This document shows positions 26,461 to 41,491 of a stretch of 64,000 nt of DNA, one piece after another. Source of the DNA: Bugula neritina (Eukaryota; Bryozoa; Gymnolaemata; Cheilostomatida; Bugulidae). Each line of letters opens with the position of its first letter. The first letter of the stretch is position 1. The stretch spans positions 14,570,175-14,634,174 of the forward strand of contig OZ037768.1 in assembly GCA_964035545.1 (NCBI GenBank), read 5' to 3'. The notes below the pieces were generated by a model. It saw only the letters and a list, made by a program, of their open reading frames with translations, was not told the DNA's origin and searched no databases. Made by a program: the position numbers and the translations under genes.

Positions 26461-29400
26461 ACAAACTGAATATATGGTAACCTAACGAAATATGTTGCAA
26501 ACTACTAAAATATACTGAAAATCACCAAAAATATCGCAACTGTGCAACATAATGGAATATACGACAAAAACACTGGAATATACTGCAACAACCTAAGAGA
26601 TACTGCAAAATACTGCAACATACTGAAATACACTGTAACATACGGAATTACACTGCAACATACTGCAACATACTGAAATACACTGTAACATAGTGAAATA
26701 CACTGCAACACATTGAAATATACTGAAATACATTGTAAGATACTGAAATACACTGCAACACACTAAGGTATACTGTAACATACAAAAATTTACTGTAACA
26801 TACTGAAACATGCCGCAGCATTTATAATATACTGCAACAGATTGAAATATACTGCACCATACTGAAATATGCTGTAGCATACTGAAATACACTGCAACAC
26901 ACTGAAGTATACTGTAATATACAGAAATGTACTGTAAAATACTGAAATATACTTCAACATACTGAAATATACCTAAAAATGTTGAAACATACTGAAATAC
27001 ACTGTAACATACTGAAATACACTGCAACACATTGGAATAAACTGCAACATACCGAAATATATGGTAACCTACTGAAATATGACAAACTACTGAAATATAC
27101 TGCAACATACTGCAACATAATGAAATATACTGCAACATACTGAAAGATACTGCAACATATTGGATTATACTGTGGCCTACTGAATCACATTGTAACATTT
27201 TGAAATATGATGTAACACACTGAAACATACTGCGACATACTGAAAATTACCGGAACATACTGGAATAAACAGAGACACGCTAAAACTTTATGCAACATAC
27301 TGAAAGATACTGCAATATACCGAAGTATACTGTAACATATTGAAAAATGCTGTAGCATACTGAACTACACTGCAACATGCTGCACCCTACTGAAGTACAC
27401 GGCAAAACTTTGAAATATACTGCAACATATCGAAATATATGGTAACCTACTGAAATATGTTGCAAACCACTGAAACATACTGCAACATACTGCAACAAAA
27501 TGAAATATACTGTATCACACTGAAAAATACTGCAAAATACTGAAATATACTGTAACATACTAAAACATACTGCGACATACTGAAATATAATACAACATAC
27601 TGAATTACACTCCAACATACTGCAACATACTGAAATACTCTGTAACATACTGAAATACACTGCAACACACTGAAACCTATTGAAATGTACTGTAACATAT
27701 TGAAATACACTGCAACAAACTGCAAAATGCTGAAATACACTGTAACATTTTGAAAAACACTGCAAAACATTAAAATATACCGCAACATACCGAAATATAT
27801 GGTAACCTACTGAAATATACTGTAACACATTGAAATATTATACTGCAACAAACTGAAACACACTGCAACACACTAAAGTATACTGTAACATACAACAATT
27901 TCTTGTAACATACTGAAACATGCTGCAGCATTTATAATATACTGCAACACATTGAAATAGACTGCAACATACTGAAATACACTGCAACACATTGGAATAT
28001 GCTGCAACATACCGAAATATATGGTAACCTACTGAAATATGTTACAAACTTCTGAAACATACTGCAACATACTGCAACATAATCAAATATACTGCCACAT
28101 ACTGAAAGATACTGCAACATACCGAAATAGGCCGCAGCATACTGAAATACACTGCAACACACTGAAGTATACTGTAATACACAGATATGTACTGTCCTAT
28201 ACTGAAATACACTGCAACTTACTGAAATACACTGTAACATACTGAATTACACTGCAACACACCGGAGTAAACTGTAATATACAGTAATGTACTGTAAAAT
28301 ACTGAAATATACTGCAACATACTGAAAGATATGGTAACCTACTGAAATATGTTACAAACTACCGAACAATACTTCAAAATACTGAAATATACATAAAAAT
28401 ATTTAATTATACTGAAATACACTGTAACAAACTGAAATACACTGTAACATATTGAAATACACTGCAACACATTGAAATATACCGCAACATACCGAAATAC
28501 TCTGCATCACACTGAAGTATACTGTAATATACAGAAATGTATTGTAACACGCTGAAACATGCAGCAACATACTGAAATATACTGCAACACATTGAAGTAT
28601 ACCGCAACATACTGAAATATGCTGTGGCATACTGAAATACACTGCTAGACACTGAAGTATACAGTAATATACAGAAATGTACTGTAACATACTGAAATGT
28701 ACGGCGACATACTGAAATGTACTGCAACATACTGAAATACACCGAAACAAACTGAATATATGGTAACCTAACGAAATATGTTGCAAACTACTAAAATATA
28801 CTTAAAGTCACCAAAAAATATTGCAACTGTGCAACATAATGAAATATACGGCAAAAACACTGGAATATACTGCAACAACCTAAGAGATACTGCAAAATAC
28901 TGCAACATACTGAAATACACTGTAACATTTTGAAATACACTGCAAAACATTAAAATATACCGCAACATACTGAAATATATGGTAACCTACTGAAATATAC
29001 TGTAACACATTGAAATATTATACTGCAACAAACTGAAACACACTGCAACACACTAAAGTATACTGTAACATACAAAAGTTTCTTGTAACTTACTGAAACA
29101 TGCTGCAGCATTTATAATATACTGCAACACATTGAAATAGACTGCAACATACTGAAATACACTGCAACACATTGGAATATACTGCAACATACCGAAATAT
29201 ATGGTAACCTACTGAAATATGTTACAAACTTCTGAAACATACTGCAACATACTGCAACATAATCAAATATACTGCCACATACTGAAAGATACTGCAACAT
29301 ACCGAAATAGGCCGCAGCATACTGAAATACACTGCAACACACTGAAGTATACTGTAATACACAGATATGTACTGTCCTATACTGAAATACACTGCAACTT

Positions 29401-31790
29401 ACTGAAATACACTGTAACACACCGGAGTAAACTGTAATATACAGTAATGTACTGTAAAATACTGGAATATACTGCAACATACTGAAAGATATGGTAACCT
29501 ACTGAAATATGTTACAAACTACCGAACAATACTTCAAAATACTGAAATATACATAAAAATATTGAATTATACTGAAATACACTGTAACATACTGAAATAC
29601 ACTGTAACATACCGAATTACACTGCAACATACTGCAACATACTGAAATACACTGTAACATAGTGAAATACACTGCAACACATTGAAATATACTGAAATAC
29701 ATTGTAAGATACTGAAATACACTGCAACATACTGCAACATTAGGAAATATATGGTAACCTACTGAAATATGTTGCAAAATACTGAAATATACTGTAACAT
29801 ACTAAGACATACTGCAACATACTGAAATATAATGCAACATACTAAAATATACTGCAACATACTGCAACATACTGAAATACTCTGTAACATACTGAAATAC
29901 ACTGCAACACACTGAAACCTATTGAAATGTACTGTAACATATTGAAATACACTGCAACATACTGCAAAATGCTGAAATAAACTGTAACATTTTGAAATAC
30001 ACTGCAAAACATTAAAATATACCGCAACATACCGAAATATATGGTAACCTACTGAAATAAACTGTAACACATTGAAATATTATGCTGCAACAAACTGAAA
30101 CACACTGCAACACACTAAAGTATACTGTAACATACAAAAATTTCCTGTAACATACTGAAACATGCCGCAGCATTTATAATATACTGCAACACATTGAAAT
30201 AGACTGCAACATACTGAACTGTGCTGTAGCATACTGAAATACACTGCAACACACTGAAGTATACTGTAATATACAGAAATGTACTAGAAAACCCTGAAAT
30301 ATATTTCAACATACTGAAAACTACCTAAAAACATTGAAACATACTGAAATACACTGCAACATACTGCAACATAATGAAATATATAGTAACCTACTGAAAT
30401 ATGTTGAAAACTACTGAAATATACTGCAACATAATGCAACGTCATGAAAGATACTGCAACATACTGAAATATACTGCAAGATACTGCAACATACTGAAAT
30501 ACACCGTAACATACTGAAATACACTGTAACATATTGAAATACACTGTAGCATATTGAAATACACTGCAACATACTGCAACATACTGAAATACACTGCAAC
30601 ACATCGAAATATACTGCAACATACCGAAATATATGGTAACCTACTGAAATATGTTACAAACTACTGAAACATACTGCAACATACTGTAACATAATGAAAT
30701 ATACTGCAACATACTGAAAGATACTGCAACATACTGCAACATACTGAAATACACTGTAACATACTGAAATATGCTGCAACATACTGAAACAGACTGCAAG
30801 ATACTGCAACATACTGAAATACATCGTAAGATACTGAAATACACTGCAACATGCTGCAACATCCTTCAACATATTGAAACACACTGTAACACATTGAAAG
30901 ACACTGCAACCCATTGAAATATACTGCAACATACTGAAACATACGGCAACATACTGAAATATACTGCGACACATTGAAATAAACTGCAACATACTGAAAT
31001 ATGCTGTAGCATGCTGAATAACACTGCAACACACTGAAGTATACTGTAATATACAGAAATGTAATGTAACATACTGAAACATACGTCAACATACTGAAAT
31101 GTACAGCAACATGCTGAAATATACTGCAACATACTGAAATACACTGCAACATACTGAATTACACTGCAACATACTGAAACACACTGCAACACACTAAAGT
31201 AAACTGTAATAAACAGAAATGTACTGTGACATACTGAAACATGCGGCAATATATTGAAAAATACTGCAACACATTGAAATATGCTGCAACATACTGAAAT
31301 GTGGTGTAGCATACTGAAATACACTGCAACACACTGAAGTATACTGTAATATACAGAAATATACTGTAAAACACTGAAATATATTTCAACATACAGAAAA
31401 CTACCTAAAAGTATTGAAACATACTGAAATACACTGTAACATACTGAAATACACTGCAACACATTGGAATATACTGCAACATACTGAAATATATGGTAAC
31501 CTACTGAAATATGTTACAAACTACTGAAATATACTGCAATATACTGCGACACATTGAAATATACTGCAACATACTGTAATATGCTCTAGCATACTGAAAT
31601 ACACTGCAACACACTGAAGTATACTGTAATATACAGAATATTACTGTAACATACTGAAACATACGTCAACATACTGAAATGTACTGCAAGATGCTGAAAT
31701 ATACTGCAACATACTGAAATACACTGTAACATACTGAATTACACTGCAGCATACTGAAATACACTGTAACATATTAAATTACACTGCAAC
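26460..31790 (+). repeat. ~5.3-kb higher-order block, copy 1
   Basis: Matches 36.3-41.49 kb. The offset is 9,762 bp from about 26.6 to 29.35 kb, then 9,783 bp because the distal copy has one extra A near 39,071 and 20 extra bases near 39,175. It becomes 9,683 bp after about 29.86 kb because the distal copy lacks 100 bp. These stepwise indels show true homology rather than chance decamer similarity. The block ends where this copy continues GAAACATACCGAAAT and the distal copy jumps to GAAACAACCTAAGAG. Confidence 0.82.
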
Positions 31791-31849
31791 ACACTGAAAT
31801 ATACTGAAACATACCGAAATATATGGTAACCTACTGAAATATGTTGCAA

Positions 31850-34800
31850 ACTACTGAAACATACTGCAACATCCTGCAACAAAACGAAATATACTGTAAT
31901 ACACTGAAACATACTGCATAATACTGAAACCAACTGTAACATACTAAGACATACTGCAACATACTGATATATAATGCAAAATACTGAAATATACTGCAAC
32001 ATACAAAATACACTGCAACACACTGCAACATACTGAAATATACTGTATCATATTGAAATACACTGCAACATACTGAAATAGACTGTAACCTCTCTAAATT
32101 CACTGCAACACATTGAAATATACCGCAACATACCGAAGTATATAGTAGCCTACTGAAATATACTGAAATACATTGTAAGGTACTGAAATACACTGCAACA
32201 TACTGCAACATAATGAAATATATAGTAACCTACTGAAATATGTTGAGAAGTACCTACATATACTGCAACATAATGCAACATCATGAAAGATACTGCAACA
32301 TACTGAAATATACTGCAAGATACTGCAACATACTGAAACACACCGTAACATACTGAAACACACTGCAACATACCGGAGTAAACTGTAATATACAGTAATG
32401 TACTGTAAAATACTGAAATATACTGCAACATACTGAAAGATATGGTAACCTACTGAAATATGTTACAAACTACCGAACAATACTTCAAAATACTGAAATA
32501 TACATAAAAATATTTAATTATACTGAAATACACTGTAACAAACTGAAATACAGTGTAACATATTGAAATACACTGCAACACATTGAAATATACCGCAACA
32601 TACCGAAATACTCTGCATCACACTGAAGTATACTGTAATATACAGAAATGTATTGTAACACGCTGAAACATGCAGCAACATACTGAAATATACTGCAACA
32701 CATTGAAGTATACCGCAACATACTGAAATATGCTGTGGCATACTGAAATACACTGCTAGACACTGAAGTATACTGTAATATACAGAAATGTACTGTAACA
32801 TACTGAAATGTACGGCGACATACTGAAATGTACTGCAACATACTGAAATACACCGAAACAAACTGAATATATGGTAACCTAACGAACTATGTTGCAAACT
32901 ACTAAAATATACTGAAAGTCACCAAAAAATATCGCAACTGTGCAACATAATGGAATATACGACAAAAACACTGGAATATACTGCAACAACCTAAGAGATA
33001 CTGCAAAATACTGCAACATACTGAAATACACTGTAACATACGGAATTACACTGCAACATACTGCAACATACTTAAATACACCATAACATAGTGAAATACA
33101 CTGCAACACATTGAAATATGTTGCAAACTACTAAAATATACTGAAAGTCACCAAAAAATAATGCAACTGTGCAACATAATGGAATATACGGCAAAAACAC
33201 TGGAATATACTGCAACAACCTAAGAGATACTGCAAAATACTGCAACATACTGAAATACACTGTAACATACGGAATTACACTGCAACATACTGCAACATAC
33301 TGAAATACACTGTAACATAGTGAAATACACTGCAACACATTGAAATATACTGAAATACATTGTAAGATACTGAAATACACTGCAACACACTAAGGTATAC
33401 TGTAACATACAAAAATTTACTGTAACATACTGAAACATGCCGCAGCATTTATAATATACTGCAACAGATTGAAATATACTGCACCATACTGAAATATGCT
33501 GTAGCATACTGAAATACACTGCAACACACTGAAGTATACTGTAATATACAGAAATGTACTGTAAAATACTGAAATATACTTCAACATACTGAAATATACC
33601 TAAAAATGTTGAAACATACTGAAATACACTGTAACATACTGAAATTTACTGCAACACATTGGAATAAACTGCAACATACCGAAATATATGGTAACCTACT
33701 GAAATATGACAAACTACTGAAATATACTGCAACATACTGCAACATAATGAAATATACTGCAACATACTGAAAGATACTGCAACATACTGGATTATACTGT
33801 GGCCTACTGAATCACATTGTAACATTTTGAAATATGATGTAACACACTGAAACATACTGCGACATACTGAAAATTACCGGAACATACTGGAATAAACAGA
33901 GACACGCTAAAATTTTATGCAACATACTGAAAGATACTGCAATATACCGAAGTATACTGCAACATATTGAAATATGCTGTAGCATACTGAACTACACTGC
34001 AACATGCTGCACCCTACTGAAGTACACTGCAAAACTTTGAAATATACTGCAACATACCGAAATATATGGTAACCTACTGAAATATGTTGCAAACCACTGA
34101 AACATACTGCAACATACTGCAACAAAATGAAATATACTGTATCACACTGAAAAATACTGCAAAATACTGAAATATACTGTAACATACTAAAACATACTGC
34201 GACATACTGAAATATAATACAACATACTGAATTACACTCCAACATACTGCAACATACTGAAATACTCTGTAACATACTGAAATACACTGCAACACACTGA
34301 AACCTATTGAAATGTACTGTAACATATTGAAATACACTGCAACAAACTGCAAAATGCTGAAATACACTGTAACATTTTGAAAAACACTGCAAAACATTAA
34401 AATATACCGCAACATACCGAAATAAATGGTAACCTACTGAAATAGACTGTAACACATTGAAATATTATACTGCAACAAACTGAAACACACTGCAACACAC
34501 TAAAGTATACTGTAACATACAACAATTTCTTGTAACATACTGAAACATGCTGCAGCATTTATAATATACTGCAACACATTGAAATAGACTGCAACATACT
34601 GAAATACACTGCAACACATTGGAATATACTGCAACATACCGAAATATATGGTAACCTACTGAAATATGTTACAAACTTCTGAAACATACTGCAACATACT
34701 GCAACATAATCAAATATACTGCCACATACTGAAAGATACTGCAACATACCAAAATAGGCCGCAGCATACTGAAATACACTGCAACACACTGAAGTATACT

Positions 34801-34984
34801 GTAATACACAGATATGTACTGTCCTATACTGAAATACACTGCAACTTACTGAAATACACTGTAACATACTGAATTACACTGCAACACACCGGAGTAAACT
34901 GTAATATACAGTAATGTACTGTAAAATACTGGAATATACTGCAACATACTGAAAGATATGGTAACCTACTGAAATATGTTACAA
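31850..34984 (+). repeat. 3,135-bp tandem higher-order repeat, unit 1
   Basis: Many landmarks recur exactly 3,135 bp later, including GTAACCTCTCTAAATTC (32,085 and 35,220) and TATGTTGCAAACTACTAAAA (32,888 and 36,023). The two units are very similar, with isolated single-base differences. The joint with unit 2 is near 34,983, within the shared GGTAACCTACTGAAATATGTT stretch. Inside the unit, about 229 bp are themselves tandemly duplicated. Confidence 0.88.
32888..33345 (+). repeat. 229-bp tandem duplication nested in the 3,135-bp unit
   Basis: TATGTTGCAAACTACTAAAA occurs at 32,888 and 33,117, 229 bp apart, each followed by the aberrant CAACTGTGCAACATAATGG module (about 32,933 and 33,161). The same doublet occurs at 36,023 and 36,252 in unit 2. 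The homologous place near 26,480 has a single copy. The 229-bp duplication therefore happened before the 3,135-bp one. Confidence 0.85.
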
Positions 34985-37900
34985 ACTACTGAAACATACT
35001 GCAACATCCTGCAACAAAACGAAATATACTGTAATACACTGAAACATACTGCATAATACTGAAACCAACTGTAACATACTAAGACATACTGCAACATACT
35101 GATATATAATGCAAAATACTGAAATATACTGCAACATACAAAATACACTGCAACACACTGCAACATACTGAAATATACTGTATCATATTGAAATACACTG
35201 CAACATACTGAAATACACTGTAACCTCTCTAAATTCACTGCAACACATTGAAATATACCGCAACATACCGAAGTATATAGTAGCCTACTGAAATATACTG
35301 AAATACATTGTAAGGTACTGAAATACACTGCAACATACTGCAACATAATGAAATATATAGTAACCTACTGAAATATGTTGAGAAGTACCTAAATATACTG
35401 CAACATAATGCAACATCATGAAAGATACTGCAACATACTGAAATATACTGCAAGATACTGCAACATACTGAAATACACCGTAACATACTGAAACACACTG
35501 CAACATACCGGAGTAAACTGTAATATACAGTAATGTACTGTAAAATACTGAAATATACTGCAACATACTGAAAGATATGGTAACCTACTGAAATATGTTA
35601 CAAACTACCGAACAATACTTCAAAATACTGAAATATACATAAAAATATTTAATTATACTGAAATACACTGTAACAAACTGAAATACACTGTAACATATTG
35701 AAATACACTGCAACACATTGAAATATACCGCAACATACCGAAATACTCTGCATCACACTGAAGTATACTGTAATATACAGAAATGTATTGTAACACGCTG
35801 AAACATGCAGCAACATACTGAAATATACTGCAACACATTGAAGTATACCGCAACATACTGAAATATGCTGTGGCATACTGAAATACACTGCTAGACACTG
35901 AAGTATACTGTAATATACAGAAATGTACTGTAACATACTGAAATGTACGGCGACATACTGAAATGTACTGCAACATACTGAAATACACCGAAACAAACTG
36001 AATATATGGTAACCTAACGAACTATGTTGCAAACTACTAAAATATACTGAAAGTCACCAAAAAATATCGCAACTGTGCAACATAATGGAATATACGACAA
36101 AAACACTGGAATATACTGCAACAACCTAAGAGATACTGCAAAATACTGCAACATACTGAAATACACTGTAACATACGGAATTACACTGCAACATACTGCA
36201 ACATACTGAAATACACCATAACATAGTGAAATACACTGCAACACATTGAAATATGTTGCAAACTACTAAAATATACTGAAAGTCACCAAAAAATAATGCA
36301 ACTGTGCAACATAATGGAATATACGGCAAAAACACTGGAATATACTGCAACAACCTAAGAGATACTGCAAAATACTGCAACATACTGAAATACACTGTAA
36401 CATACGGAATTACACTGCAACATACTGCAACATACTGAAATACACTGTAACATAGTGAAATACACTGCAACACATTGAAATATACTGAAATACATTGTAA
36501 GATACTGAAATACACTGCAACACACTAAGGTATACTGTAACATACAAAAATTTACTGTAACATACTGAAACATGCCGCAGCATTTATAATATACTGCAAC
36601 AGATTGAAATATACTGCACCATACTGAAATATGCTGTAGCATACTGAAGTACACTGCAACACACTGAAGTATACTGTAATATACAGAAATGTACTGTAAA
36701 ATACTGAAATATACTTCAACATACTGAAATATACCTAAAAATGTTGAAACATACTGAAATACACTGTAACATACTGAAATACACTGCAACAAATTGGAAT
36801 AAACTGCAACATACCGAAATATATGGTAACCTACTGAAATATGACAAACTACTGAAATATACTGCAACATACTGCAACATAATGAAATATACTGCAACAT
36901 ACTGAAAGATACTGCAACATACTGGATTATACTGTGGCCTACTGAATCACATTGTAACATTTTGAAATATGATGTAACACACTGAAACATACTGCGACAT
37001 ACTGAAAATTACCGGAACATACTGGAATAAACAGAGACACGCTAAAATTTTATGCAACATACTGAAAGATACTGCAATATACCGAAGTATACTGTAACAT
37101 ATTGAAATATGCTGTAGCATACTGAACTACACTGCAACATGCTGCACCCTACTGAAGTACACTGCAAAACTTTGAAATATACTGCAACATACCGAAATAT
37201 ATGGTAACCTACTGAAATATGTTGCAAACCACTGAAACATACTGCAACATACTGCAACAAAATGAAATATACTGTATCACACTGAAAAATACTGCAAAAT
37301 ACTGAAATATACTGTAACATACTAAAACATACTGCGACATACTGAAATATAATACAACATACTGAATTACACTCCAACATACTGCAACATACTGAAATAC
37401 TCTGTAACATACTGAAATACACTGCAACACACTGAAACCTATTGAAATATACTGTAACATATTGAAATACACTGCAACAAACTGCAAAATGCTGAAATAC
37501 ACTGTAACATTTTGAAAAACACTGCAAAACATTAAAATATACCGCAACATACCGAAATATATGGTAACCTACTGAAATATACTGTAACACATTGAAATAT
37601 TATACTGCAACAAACTGAAACACACTGCAACACACTAAAGTATACTGTAACATACAACAATTTCTTGTAACATACTGAAACATGCTGCAGCATTTATAAT
37701 ATACTGCAACACATTGAAATAGACTGCAACATACTGAAATACACTGCAACACATTGGAACATACTGCAACATACCGAAATATATGGTAACCTACTGAAAT
37801 ATGTTACAAACTTCTGAAACATACTGCAACATACTGCAACATAATCAAATATACTGCCACATACTGAAAGATACTGCAACATACCGAAATAGGCCGCAGC

Positions 37901-38119
37901 ATACTGAAATACACTGCAACACACTGAAGTATACTGTAATACACAGATATGTACTGTCCTATACTGAAATACACTGCAACTTACTGAAATACACTGTAAC
38001 ATACTGAATTACACTGCAACACACCGGAGTAAACTGTAATATACAGTAATGTACTGTAAAATACTGGAATATACTGCAACATACTGAAAGATATGGTAAC
38101 CTACTGAAATATGTTACAA
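34985..38119 (+). repeat. 3,135-bp tandem higher-order repeat, unit 2
   Basis: Second copy of the 3,135-bp unit, containing the same 229-bp doublet at 36,023-36,480 and the palindrome ATGCTGCAGCAT at 37,682-37,693. Past about 38,120 the sequence continues with CTACCGAACAATACTTC, as in the copies at 28.35 and 45.81 kb. That is the ancestral continuation, unlike the CTACTGAAACATACTG found at the internal joint near 34,985. Confidence 0.87.
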
Positions 38120-41100
38120 ACTACCGAACAATACTTCAAAATACTGAAATATACATAAAAATATTGAATTATACTGAAATACACTGTAACATACTGAAAT
38201 ACACTGTAACATATTGAAATACACTGCAACACATTGAAATATACCGCAACATACCGAAATATTCTGCATCACACTGAAGTATACTGTAATATACAGAAAT
38301 GTATTGTAACACGCTGAAACATGCAGCAACATACTGAAATATACTGCAACACATTGAAGTATACCGCAACATACTGAAATATGCTGTGGCATACTGAAAT
38401 ACACTGCTAGACACTGAAGTATACTGTAATATACAGAAATGTACTGTAACATACTGAAATGTACGGCGACATACTGAAATGTACTGCAACATACTGAAAT
38501 ACACCGAAACAAACTGAATATATGGTAACCTAACGAAATATGTTGCAAACTACTAAAACATACTGAAAGTCACCAAAAAATATTGCAACTGTGCAACATA
38601 ATGGAATATACGGCAAAAACACTGGAATATACTGCAACAACCTAAGAGATACTGCAAAATACTGCAACATACTGAAATACACTGTAACATTTTGAAATAC
38701 ACTGCAAAACATTAAAATATACCGCAACATACTGAAATATATGGTAACCTACTGAAATATACTGTAACACATTGAAATATTATACTGCAACAAACTGAAA
38801 CACACTGCAACACACTAAAGTATACTGTAACGTACAAAAGTTTCTTGTAACTTACTGAAACATGCTGCAGCATTTATAATATACTGCAACACATTGAAAT
38901 AGACTGCAACATACTGAAATACACTGCAACACATTGGAATATACTGCAACAGACCGAAATATATGGTAACCTACTGAAATATGTTACAAACTTCTGAAAC
39001 ATACTGCAACATACTGCAACATAATCAAATATACTGCCACATACTGAAAGATACTGCAACATACCGAAATAAGGCCGCAGCATACTGAAATACACTGCAA
39101 CACACTGAAGTATACTGTAATACACAGATATGTACTGTCCTATACTGAAATACACTGCAACTTACTGAAATACACTGTAACATACTGAATTACACTGCAA
39201 CACACCGGAGTAAACTGTAATATACAGTAATGTACTGTAAAATACTGGAATATACTGCAACATACTGAAAGATATGGTAACCTACTGAAATATGTTACAA
39301 ACTACCGAACAATACTTCAAAATACTGAAATATACATAAAAATATTGAATTATACTGAAATACACTGTAACATACTGAAATACACTGTAACATACCGAAT
39401 TACACTGCAACATACTGCAACATACTGAAATACACTGTAACATAGTGAAATACACTGCAACACATTGAAATATACTGAAATACATTGTAAGATACTGAAA
39501 TACACTGCAACATACTGCAACATTAGGAAATATATGGTAACCTACTGAAATATGTTGCAAAATACTGAAATATACTGTAACATACTAAAACATACTGCAA
39601 CATACTGAAATATAATGCAACATACTAAAATATACTGCAACATACTGCAAAATGCTGAAATAAACTGTAACATTTTGAAATACACTGCAAAACATTAAAA
39701 TATACCGCAACATACCGAAATACATGGTAACCTACTGAAATATACTGTGACACATTGAAATATTATACTGCAACAAACGGAAACACACTGCAACACACTA
39801 AAGTATACTGTAACATACAAAAATTTCCTGTAACATACTGAAACATGCCGCAGCATTTATAATATACTGCAACACATTGAAATAGACTGCAACATACTGA
39901 AATGTGCTCTAGCATACTGAAATACACTGCAACACACTGAAGTATACTGTAATATACAGAAATGTACTAGAAAACCCTGAAATATATTTCAACATACTGA
40001 AAACTACCTAAAAACATTGAAACATACTGAAATACACTGCAACATACTGCAACATAATGAAATATATAGTAACCTACTGAAATATGTTGAAAACTACTGA
40101 AATATACTGCAACATAATGCAACGTCATGAAAGATACTGCAACATACTGAAATATACTGCAAGATACTGCAACATACTGAAATACACCGTAACATACTGA
40201 AATACACTGTAACATATTGAAATACACTGTAGCATATTGAAATACACTGCAACATACTGCAACATACTGAAATACACTGCAACACATCGAAATATACTGC
40301 AACATACCGAAATATATGGTAACCTACTGAAATATGTTACAAACTACTGAAACATACTGCAACATACTGTAACATAATGAAATATACTGCAACATACTGA
40401 AAGATACTGCAACATACTGCAACATACTGAAATACACTGTAACATACTGAAATATGCTGCAACATACTGAAACAGACTGCAAGATACTGCAACATACTGA
40501 AATACATCGTAAGATACTGAAATACACTGCAACATGCTGCAACATCCTGCAACATATTGAAACACACTGTAACACATTGAAAAACACTGCAACCCATTGA
40601 AATATACTGCAACATACTGAAACATACGGCAACATACTGAAATATACTGCGACACATTGAAATAAACTGCAACATACTGAAATATGCTGTAGCATACTTA
40701 ATAACACTGCAACACACTGAAGTATACTGTAATATACAGAAATGTAATGTAACATACTGAAACATACGTCAACATACTGAAATGTACAGCAACATGCTGA
40801 AATATACTGCAACATACTGAAATACACTGCAACATACTGAATTACACTGCAACATACTGAAACACACTGCAACACACTAAAGTAAACTGTAATAAACAGA
40901 AATGTACTGTGACATACTGAAACTTGCGGCAATATATTGAAATATACTGCAACACATTGAAATATACTGCAACATACTGAAATGTGGTGTAGCATACTGA
41001 AATACACTGCAACACACTGAAGTATACTGTAATATACAGAAATGTACTGTAAAACACTGAAATATATTTCAACATACAGAAAACTACCTAAAAGTATTGA

Positions 41101-41490
41101 AACATACTGAAATACACTGTAACATACTGAAATACACTGCAACACATTGGAATATACTGCAACATACTGAAATATATGGTAACCTACTGAAATATGTTAC
41201 AAACTACTGAAATATACTGCAATATACTGCGACACATTGAAATATACTGCAACATACTGTAATATGCTCTAGCATACTGAAATACACTGCAACACACTGA
41301 AGTATACTGTAATATACAGAATATTACTGTAACATACTGAAACATACGTCAACATACTGAAATGTACTGCAAGATGCTGGAATATACTGCAACATACTGA
41401 AATACACTGTAACATACTGAATTACACTGCAACATACTGAAATACACTGTAACATATTAAATTACACTGCAACACACTGAAATATACTGA
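38120..41490 (+). repeat. Higher-order block, copy 2, with a 100-bp deletion near 39.64 kb
   Basis: Homologous to about 28.35-31.79 kb and to 45.81-49.28 kb. Near 39,640 it runs from CATACTGCAA straight into AATGCTGAAATAAACTG. The other two copies have a further 100 bp there, including TACTCTGTAACATACTG and CCTATTGAAATGTACTG. Deletion in this copy is the simplest reading because the longer form is in both relatives. The block ends at about 41,490 at a sharp switch. Confidence 0.82.
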
Positions 41491-41491
41491 A

